Assembly (NCBI GenBank): GCA_965206655.1
Contig: CBDBKC010000038.1
Location: 1,178,001-1,242,000, forward strand
DNA: 64,000 nt
Source: JAPPLB01 sp965206655
GTDB lineage: Bacteria > Acidobacteriota > Terriglobia > Bryobacterales > UBA6623
Direction of reading: 5' to 3'
Within the stretch, counting starts at the first letter, position 1; the number at the start of each line of letters is the position of its first letter. Both the position numbers and the translations under genes were made by a program. A model generated the notes under the pieces. That model made no database searches, was not told the DNA's origin, and saw nothing but the letters and a program-made list of their open reading frames with translations. This document shows, one piece after another, positions 57,933 to 64,000 of the stretch.

Positions 57933-59201
57933 CTACTCCGCCGCTTTCACCCAGCGCAAACAGGCCGGCTGCGGTACGGCAAGCACTTGGCCGGTCGGCG
58001 TCAGCTCGCCCGACAGCGGATTGATACCAAACACTACCACCGTGCTGCTGTGCTGATTCTCAGCGAAAAGAAAGGCGCCACTGGGGTCGAAGTTAAAGTT
58101 GCGCGGAAACGCACCTTGCGTCGAGGTCCATCCTACGACGGTCAGCAGGCCGCTCACGGGGTCAATCTCGAACTGAACGATCGATTCGTGGCCGCGATTC
58201 GATCCGTACAAATACTTGCCGGATGGGTGAACGAGTACTTCCGCCGTGTAGCTGGTCTCGTTGTAGCCTTCCGGGAGTGTTGATAGTGTCTGGATGATCT
58301 CCAGGGCTCCCTGTTCGGCATCCCAGTGAAACGCGGTCACCGTATTGTTCATCTCGTTGATGACGTAGCAATAGGGCGCAGAGGGATGGAAAGTCAGGTG
58401 ACGTGGCCCGCTGCCGGGCGCAACTTCGGCAAACGCCGGATCGTTGAATTCGAGTAGGGCTTTCCCCGGGTCGGCCCGAAACACAAAGAGATCGTCGGTT
58501 CCGAGATCGGCTGAAACGGCGAATCTGCCGTCAGGAGAGAAGTTGACCGAATGAGCGTGAGGTCCGCTTTGACGGCTCGGGTCGACACTCGACCCATAGT
58601 GATCGAGCACGCTCACTGCTTCGCCCAGCGAGCCGTCCTGGTTGACGGGAAGTGAAGACGTACTGCCCACGCGATAGTTCGCCACCGCCAACATTCGACC
58701 GGAGGGGTGCATGTCGAGATGGACCGGAGCGGCTCCACCTGACAAGACCTGATTCAGGATGTTCAACTTGCCGGTCATGCGGTCAACTTTGAATGCGCGC
58801 ACCGCGCCGCGACCTTCCTCGTCGGCTGTGACGGCGTAAAGATACTGCTGACTCGGATGCACGGCAAGAAACGCCGGATAGGTCATCTCGGCCACGAGTC
58901 CTATTTCACTTAGCTCGCCCGTATCCGCATCAAAGCGATAAGCGTAGATTCCCTTGCCCGCTCCATCCCCCTGGGTCTGAGCGCCGAAGTAGGCGAAGTA
59001 TTTCGAGCCCACCGTGCCGGTCTTGTTCTCCGCGGGCGGGCCGCACGAGATCAAGAGGAGCACCAGAGCGGCAAGAAGCGGGACCGTCAGCACAGGGATT
59101 CCGGGCAGGCCTCTATCGATGGATGGCGTCGCCGCGCGGAGAGAAACCCGCTTCACCTCGCGGCGAGCGCCTGACAAGCATGAGATGTTTTTGCCGATCA
59201 T
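57933..59201 (-). CDS. Exported lactonase-family seven-bladed propeller (6-phosphogluconolactonase-like)
   Basis: 422 residues from the most upstream start. A lipoprotein-like signal with LAALVLLLISCG suggests that mature protein is membrane-anchored. Repeating YLYAVTADEEGRGAVRAFKV-, GRMLAVANYRVGSTSSLPV-, HSVNFSPDGRFAVSADLGTD- and KYLYGSNRGHESIVQFEID-type blades identify the PF10282-type lactonase propeller. True 6-phosphogluconolactonases are cytoplasmic. An exported one more likely acts on other lactones or carries only the fold. The gene lies 42 bases upstream of the SDR on the same strand. Confidence 0.82.
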   Translation of the reverse strand: MIGKNISCLSGARREVKRVSLRAATPSIDRGLPGIPVLTVPLLAALVLLLISCGPPAENKTGTVGSKYFAYFGAQTQGDGAGKGIYAYRFDADTGELSEIGLVAEMTYPAFLAVHPSQQYLYAVTADEEGRGAVRAFKVDRMTGKLNILNQVLSGGAAPVHLDMHPSGRMLAVANYRVGSTSSLPVNQDGSLGEAVSVLDHYGSSVDPSRQSGPHAHSVNFSPDGRFAVSADLGTDDLFVFRADPGKALLEFNDPAFAEVAPGSGPRHLTFHPSAPYCYVINEMNNTVTAFHWDAEQGALEIIQTLSTLPEGYNETSYTAEVLVHPSGKYLYGSNRGHESIVQFEIDPVSGLLTVVGWTSTQGAFPRNFNFDPSGAFLFAENQHSSTVVVFGINPLSGELTPTGQVLAVPQPACLRWVKAAE

Positions 59202-59444
59202 AGCCCTCTGTCAACCTCACGGAATTGTACCGCTGTCGAGGTTCGTGGTGGGAACCGCGTCCCCGAAAGGCATACCGAGAGCCAGTGGCTTGACGAGACG
59301 CAAGCTTCTCATTGCCGCGGCCGGCCTCGTTTGGGTGCGGGAAGTACGCTAAGATCGAAAGCCCAGGGGTCCCCTCGCTTCTACTCGAAAACGCGGCCTG
59401 ATCAGGTGTTGAGGCCGTGATTTGAACCCCGCCTCGCGTCACGG

Positions 59445-59708
59445 ATGGCGAACTCTACTTTCTCCGATTGGTTGCGTTTCGCCGCCGTTACCGCACAATT
59501 CGCGGTTCTGTCGCTGCTCGCAGTGATCTTCCAAGTCGAGAGCCGCGGTTTTCGGTGGGTGTTGGCGTTGGCGGGAGTCGGGTTTGTGATCCACCATCTG
59601 CTGCCGTTGCGTTTCCGGATGGCGTTCTTCGCACTGCTATCAATCGGCTCGATGGTGGTTGCGTTTGGCCCGCCCCTCTCGGGCGGGAACGCGGGAGGTA
59701 CGTCGTAG
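59445..59708 (+). pseudogene. N-terminal fragment of the MBOAT acyltransferase, cut by an insertion sequence
   Basis: 87-residue frame with at least three hydrophobic segments (FAAVTAQFAVLSLLAVIF, VLALAGVGFVIHHLLPLRF and MAFFALLSIGSMVVAFGP). These resemble the first membrane helices of the MBOAT-SGNH protein. The frame ends at TAG 59706 inside the element's left end. The rest of the gene resumes after the element at 61108. Nucleotide ACGT flanks both sides, but the two frames are offset by one base if joined there, so the exact target site is not resolved. Confidence 0.7.
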
Positions 59709-61111
59709 GGACATAGGTAACACTTTGACCCGAGCACATGGGTAACAGATTTCCGAGAATCTGAAACAGACAACACAAGGAGGTCTGTTTTGGGATGGAA
59801 GGAGACTCGTGTGCAGGACGAAAGAATGAAATTCGTAATGGAGATCGAAGCCGAGGAGGAATCGATGGCTGAGATCTGCCGGGCGTACGGGGTCAGCCGC
59901 AAGACCGGCTATAAGTGGCTCGAACGCCATCAAGCCGAGGGCGTGGCCGGACTGGCCGATCGCTCGCGCGCGCCGCACAGCCATCCCAACGCCGTCAGCG
60001 CGGCCGACGAGGAGGCCATCCTCAAACTGCGGTCGCAACACTCCAACTGGGGCGAGCGCAAATTACGTAAGTACCTGAACGTGAATTGGCCCGAACAGGC
60101 TTGGCCCTCGGCGTCCGCCATCGGCGACATCCTCAAACGCCACGGTCTCACACACGCGCACCGCCGACGCCGCCGGGCCACGCCGAGTTCGACGCTCAGC
60201 AGCGCGACGGCGCCAAATATCGTCTGGGCCATCGACTTCAAGGGATATTTCCGTACCGGCGACGGCGAGCGCTGTGACCCGCTGACGATTTCCGATACCG
60301 CCAGCCGCTATCTGCTGCGCTGCCAGGCGGTCGATCGGCCTGACTATGCGCACGTGCGGCCGCTGCTCGAAGCGACCTTTCGCGAGTATGGCCTGCCGCT
60401 GGCGCTGCGGTCCGACAACGGGCCGCCGTTTGCGTCGGTCGGATTGGGTGGGTTGAGCCGGTTGAGTGTGTTGTGCATACGTCTGGGCGTGATGCCCGAG
60501 CGCATCAAGCCGGGCCATCCCGAGCAGAACGGACGGCATGAGCGCATGCATCGCACCTTGAAACAGGACACGGCCCAGCCACCGAAGGCAACGCTGCGCG
60601 CACAGCAACGGGCGTTCCACAGCTTCCGGCGGATCTACAACGAAGAGCGGCCGCATGAGGCGCTCGAGATGGAGACGCCGGCGAGCGTGTATGTTCCCTC
60701 GCCGCGGCGGTATCCAGCGCGGTTGCCCGAGATCGAGTATCCGGACGGGTTTGAGGTGCGCAGAGTGAAGGAGCACGGGGATGTATGCCTTGCCGGCCGG
60801 CGCTTTTATCTCAGTGAAGCCCTGACGGGGGAGTTGGTGGGCTTGCAAGAGAACGAGCACGGCTGGCGGATCTGGTTTGGCCCGATTGAGCTGGCCCGTC
60901 TGGACCGCAAACACTTGCTCCACCCTCTGCCGGGGCATCCTCCACGCGTGCCGTCGCGGTGTTTGGAGCGCGTCTGCGCTCGCCCTCCGGACTCGCTCCG
61001 CCGCGCCCCAAACACCGCGACCGAGGAGGCTCCCGACTGCGAGCCTTCCCTGGGGAAACGGTAGAAAGTGTTACCCATGTGCTCGGGTCAAAGTGTCACC
61101 CATGTAACCGG
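59704..61111. mobile_element. IS481-type insertion sequence inside the MBOAT gene
   Basis: About 1.4 kb. The ends are inverted repeats: the left contains ACATAGGTAACACTTTGACC and the right, read inward, ACATGGGTGACACTTTGACC. Both are followed by CGAGCACATGGGTAACA. The boundaries are uncertain by a few bases. ACGT at 59700-59703 and 61112-61115 is a possible short target duplication. It separates the N-terminal helices of the MBOAT gene from its body. Confidence 0.85.
59790..61064 (+). CDS. IS481-type DDE transposase
   Basis: 424-residue transposase. The helix-turn-helix is in EICRAYGVSRKTGYKWLERH. The integrase-type core contains VWAIDFKGYFRTGDG, LALRSDNGPPFASVG and HPEQNGRHERMHRTLKQDTA, giving D, D and E. 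A C-terminal beta-rich part follows, ending in an arginine-rich tail. The start is TTG 59790; ATG 59826 is a possible internal alternative. The gene is intact and points in the same direction as the acylation operon, so it could drive expression of the genes behind it. Confidence 0.92.
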   Translation: MGWKETRVQDERMKFVMEIEAEEESMAEICRAYGVSRKTGYKWLERHQAEGVAGLADRSRAPHSHPNAVSAADEEAILKLRSQHSNWGERKLRKYLNVNWPEQAWPSASAIGDILKRHGLTHAHRRRRRATPSSTLSSATAPNIVWAIDFKGYFRTGDGERCDPLTISDTASRYLLRCQAVDRPDYAHVRPLLEATFREYGLPLALRSDNGPPFASVGLGGLSRLSVLCIRLGVMPERIKPGHPEQNGRHERMHRTLKQDTAQPPKATLRAQQRAFHSFRRIYNEERPHEALEMETPASVYVPSPRRYPARLPEIEYPDGFEVRRVKEHGDVCLAGRRFYLSEALTGELVGLQENEHGWRIWFGPIELARLDRKHLLHPLPGHPPRVPSRCLERVCARPPDSLRRAPNTATEEAPDCEPSLGKR

Positions 61112-61125
61112 ACGTTCAGGGATGG

Positions 61126-63414
61126 TTGGTGCTGATCGGCCTGCCGCTGATCGGACTGGCGCACATTCCGATTCGTTTCGAATTCCGGATAGCACTGATC
61201 GCCCTTTCGGCGTGTCTGCTTGCCGCGATGCGGGTCGACACAGTGTCCGCGCCCTGGTCGGGGGCAATCTGGCCGGCCTTCGGCGCCATGTTTATGTTCC
61301 GGATGATGGTCTATCTCTACGACCTGCGGACGAAAGCCGCTCCGTTCAGCCTTTCTCACAGCGTGGCCTACTTCTTCATGCTGCCCAGTGCCTGTTTTCC
61401 GCTGTTTCCTGTTGTCGATTACAAGGCGTTTTGCCGCTCGCACTATAACGGCGACGCATACGAGATCTATCAAAAGGGGCTGGTCTGGATCTTCCGCAGC
61501 GTGCTGCAGCTCATGGTTTATCGCTACTTGTACCGCAATGGTCCGCTGGACCCGGCGGAAGTCAGCGACGCCTGCTCGGCCGCGCTCTACATGCTGACGA
61601 TCTACCTGCTCTACCTGAAAGTCTCGGGCAGCTTCCACGTGATTGTCGGTTTGCTGCACATGTTCGGCTTCAATCTCGCCGAAACGCACCACCGCTACCT
61701 GCTTTCGTCGAGCTTCACCGATTTCTGGCGGCGCATCAATATCTACTGGAAAGACTTCATCCAGAAGCTGTTCTTTTATCCCGTCTTCTTCCGAACAAAG
61801 CGGTGGGGGGAGACGACGGCGCTGGTGCTGGCGACCGCTGCGGCGTTCGTCGTGACGTGGCTGCTGCACGCTTATCAGACATTCTGGATTCTCGGACGCT
61901 TTCCACTAATTTGGACGGACATGATCTTCTGGGCGATCCTGGCATCGCTTGTGGTTGTGAGCGTCCTTTATGAGGCGCGCGGAAAGAAGAAGCGGCGACT
62001 AGCGGGCTCGCGGCGCACTTGGAAATCAGAGATCGGCCGGGCCCTTCGAACGATGGCCACTTTCGCGACGATTGTGATTCTGTGGTCGCTGTGGACGGCC
62101 GAGACGGTGGATCAATGGCTGGATCAGATGTCGGCGTACGGCAACATGACACCTCGGGGGGCCCTGATGATCGGCGGCATCTTGCTGGCCATTGGCGCGA
62201 GCGCCGTGCTCATGGGACATTCGTCTAGCGAGCAGCTAGGGGCCGCGAAAGGGCTGTCATCCGCATCGCCGCGATGGTTTTGGAAGACCGCCTTGCAAAC
62301 AGGACTTGCCGCCGGCATCCTGCTGGCGGTCGGTGCGCGACCGGGGCTGCTGCGTTTCGCGCCCGAGCTGGCGCGGGCGTCAATCGATCTTCGCAGTGAG
62401 AGACTTAGTACGCGTGACGGCGAGCTGCTTGTTCGCGGCTACTATGAGGATCTGACAACAGGCGTGCGCTTCAACCCCGAACTGTGGGGGATGTACGCCC
62501 AGACACCGACCGACTGGGTCGAGATCTCAAAGTCCGACGCCGTCTCCTTCAACAAGGATTTCTTGCAGTTCGAACTGATTCCCAACACGGAAACCGTCTT
62601 CAAGGGTGCTCGGCTCGAGACGAATCGCTGGGGAATGCGCGATCGTGACTACGAGAAAGCAAAGCCGACGGGCGTCTATAGGATGGTGATGCTCGGGGCC
62701 TCGCGCACGATGGGGTCCGGAGTAGCGAACCACGAGATATTCGAGGCTGTGCTGGAAGACCGCTTGAACGCCGAGTTGTCACCTCAAACGGGGGTGCGCT
62801 ACGAGATCCTCAACTTCGCGGTGGGCAGTTACGGCCCTTTGCGCAAAATGCGGGTTCTCGAGAAGAAGGCCTCTGCGTTTGACCCGGACGCACTGCTTTA
62901 CGTGACCCACGTCATTGAGGCTGCCTTTGCCATCTCCGATCTGACTCGGGCCGTGGTCAGCGAAGCTGACATACCATACGAATACCTGCGGCACATCGTA
63001 AAGGAATCGCGGGTTTGGGCGGCCATGCCGGATGCAACCATTCGGAGTCGGCTCAAGCCTTACGAAACGCAGATGGTGAGCTGGTCTTGGAAGCGAGTCG
63101 CCGAGGAATGCCGTCGGCGAGGGATAGAAGCGCATTTGGTGTTCATTCCCACTTTGATCGAATCATCAGAGCCGGCGCAATACCGGCGGGATGTGGCAGC
63201 AAAGGCGGAGGAACACGGATTCGCCTTCCATGATCTGGAGCACGCGTTTCAACATGTTCGGTCTCCCGAGGAGCTCGCGATCGCTCCCTGGGACGGCCAC
63301 CCCAACGCGCGCGGCCACCGACTGATTGCCGACGAGCTCTTCGAAGGGTTGCGCCCCCACTTGATCTCCGCCCACGATAAAGGAAAGAACGATGCCGGAC
63401 CAGAACGCAATTGA
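61126..63414 (+). CDS. MBOAT acyltransferase-SGNH hydrolase fusion, N-terminus lost
   Basis: 762 residues from TTG 61126, the body of a membrane-bound O-acyltransferase (MBOAT). Segments include FMFRMMVYLYDLR, PLFPVVDYKAFCRSHYNGD, GLLHMFGFNLAETHHRYLL (active-site histidine region) and SFTDFWRRINIYWKDFIQKL. After further helices, the C-terminal third (from about residue 515) is an SGNH-type hydrolase: VMLGASRTMGSG (nucleophile serine) and APWDGHPNARGHRLIADEL (Asp-His). Having both in one chain is unusual. The missing N-terminal helices lie before the insertion sequence (59445-59708). It overlaps the carrier-protein gene by 23 bases. Confidence 0.75.
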   Translation: MVLIGLPLIGLAHIPIRFEFRIALIALSACLLAAMRVDTVSAPWSGAIWPAFGAMFMFRMMVYLYDLRTKAAPFSLSHSVAYFFMLPSACFPLFPVVDYKAFCRSHYNGDAYEIYQKGLVWIFRSVLQLMVYRYLYRNGPLDPAEVSDACSAALYMLTIYLLYLKVSGSFHVIVGLLHMFGFNLAETHHRYLLSSSFTDFWRRINIYWKDFIQKLFFYPVFFRTKRWGETTALVLATAAAFVVTWLLHAYQTFWILGRFPLIWTDMIFWAILASLVVVSVLYEARGKKKRRLAGSRRTWKSEIGRALRTMATFATIVILWSLWTAETVDQWLDQMSAYGNMTPRGALMIGGILLAIGASAVLMGHSSSEQLGAAKGLSSASPRWFWKTALQTGLAAGILLAVGARPGLLRFAPELARASIDLRSERLSTRDGELLVRGYYEDLTTGVRFNPELWGMYAQTPTDWVEISKSDAVSFNKDFLQFELIPNTETVFKGARLETNRWGMRDRDYEKAKPTGVYRMVMLGASRTMGSGVANHEIFEAVLEDRLNAELSPQTGVRYEILNFAVGSYGPLRKMRVLEKKASAFDPDALLYVTHVIEAAFAISDLTRAVVSEADIPYEYLRHIVKESRVWAAMPDATIRSRLKPYETQMVSWSWKRVAEECRRRGIEAHLVFIPTLIESSEPAQYRRDVAAKAEEHGFAFHDLEHAFQHVRSPEELAIAPWDGHPNARGHRLIADELFEGLRPHLISAHDKGKNDAGPERN

Positions 63415-63655
63415 GGCCAAGCTGAAAACCTACCTGCTCGAAGAGTTCCTCGCGGGTGAAGACCCCGACGAGCTGAAAGAGTCCACTGAGTTGATGACGA
63501 CAGGGATTCTCGACTCGATTGGGACTTTGAAACTCGTGACGTTCCTCGAGAACGAATTCGGCGTGCAGCTCGAACCGCACGAGACGGACACAGAATATCT
63601 CAATACGATCGGTGATATCGCGCGGCTTGTGCGCTCCAAACGAGGCGACGGGTGA
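63392..63655 (+). CDS. Acyl/peptidyl carrier protein (DltC-like)
   Basis: 87-residue four-helix carrier protein. The phosphopantetheine serine is in TGILDSIGTLKLVTFLENEF, the D-S motif of the family. It begins inside the end of the MBOAT-SGNH gene and shares a four-base overlap (GTGA) with the adenylation gene, so all three are translationally linked. It would hold the acyl or aminoacyl group that the MBOAT protein transfers. The acidic surface and length match DltC and stand-alone NRPS carrier proteins. Confidence 0.88.
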   Translation: MPDQNAIEAKLKTYLLEEFLAGEDPDELKESTELMTTGILDSIGTLKLVTFLENEFGVQLEPHETDTEYLNTIGDIARLVRSKRGDG

Positions 63656-64000
63656 GACAGGCCCGCCGGCTCGAGCACCTGCTCGACGACGTGGCGGAAA
63701 AGCACCCGGACCGAATAGCCGTCGAGGATGAGTCGGGGGCGGCAATCTCCTACCGAGACCTTGCCCACCTGAGTGATCGGTATGGCCAACGGCTGCGAGA
63801 CATAGGGGTTGGACCTTCTGACCGTGTCGGCGTCTACATCAGCAAGTCGATTGACGCGGTGGCAGCGATTTTCGGAGTCTTGAAATCGGGCGCCGCTTAC
63901 GTACCCGTGGACGCAACTGCGCCGCTGTCGCGCAATGCTTACATCCTGCGGGATTGCGGGGTGAGCGCAGCCATTGTGGGGCCGCGATTCGCTGAATCGC
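63652..64000 (+). CDS. AMP-forming ligase/adenylation domain, 3' end outside the window
   Basis: About 116 residues are visible from GTG 63652. The opening (LLDDVAEKHPDRIAVEDESG, ISYRDLAHLSDRYGQRLRDI) and the A2-like core ILKSGAAYVPVD-type segment (GVLKSGAAYVPVDATAPLSR) identify an AMP-dependent ligase of the NRPS adenylation/DltA type. It overlaps the carrier-protein gene by four bases. The substrate-specificity residues lie beyond the window, so D-alanine or any other amino acid cannot be claimed. Confidence 0.8.
   Translation, partial: MRQARRLEHLLDDVAEKHPDRIAVEDESGAAISYRDLAHLSDRYGQRLRDIGVGPSDRVGVYISKSIDAVAAIFGVLKSGAAYVPVDATAPLSRNAYILRDCGVSAAIVGPRFAES

Overview
The window looks like a piece of a high-GC bacterial chromosome, most likely from an acidobacterium of the Bryobacterales/Solibacter type. 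This is inferred from family content, not from a marker gene. The supporting families are a secreted protein ending in the 'Solibacter C-terminal' type domain (40258-43044), tandem DUF1549/DUF1553 cytochrome plus DUF1501 pairs (48994-57074), an SBBP-repeat protein, an ALKHGL-type repeat-family protein, and many Tat- or Sec-exported hydrolases. Planctomycetes and Verrucomicrobia share some of these families but not the whole set.

Layout. 1-1255: housekeeping (end of tpiA, secG, tRNA-Leu). 1293-6758: exported proteins (BNR/sialidase-like, N,N-dimethylformamidase-like, a Tat propeller coupled to a tetraheme cytochrome), a hicAB pair and a Sco1-like protein, followed by a broken DinB gene. 7080-9910: a complete DctP-DctQ-DctM TRAP transporter. 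10151-14894: two secreted proteins of unknown role, a cytochrome c/terpenoid-cyclase-fold protein, a glycosyltransferase and msrA. 15168-16394: a second glycosyltransferase. 16403-22263: an apparent leftward operon of three exported proteins (Ig-like with a membrane segment, propeller, and a giant SBBP/Ig protein split by a frameshift). An IS1380 element with a likely TAAG target duplication sits just upstream. 24190-38442: a catabolic region with a sulfatase, a DHOD-like flavoprotein, an M19 dipeptidase, two paralogous amidohydrolases (one beheaded by an IS), a D-aminoacylase-like enzyme, an exported enolase-superfamily enzyme, and one of two exported proteins with the 'GSRRQLFVDGY' motif. 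38450-40232: a kinase relic and an ALKHGL gene bracketed by three copies of a two-hairpin repeat. 40258-47084: a BACON/Solibacter-C-terminal surface protein, an IS481 element, the second 'RQLFLDD' protein and a sialidase-like protein. 47165-57074: a PPC-type protein and two cytochrome/DUF1501 modules in tandem. 57120-59201: an SDR and a lactonase. 59445-64000: a Dlt-like envelope acylation operon (MBOAT-SGNH fusion, carrier protein, adenylation enzyme) whose first gene is split by an IS481-type element; the last gene runs off the window.

How the parts may work together: most genes encode exported hydrolases and binding proteins with a TRAP uptake system. This fits a heterotroph that scavenges sulfated, sialylated or amidated polymers and peptides. 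The window holds four different insertion sequences and several broken genes (DinB, kinase, SBBP, propeller, amidohydrolase, MBOAT), so the region appears to be decaying. The most unusual signal is the repeated, covarying two-hairpin element around the ALKHGL gene.
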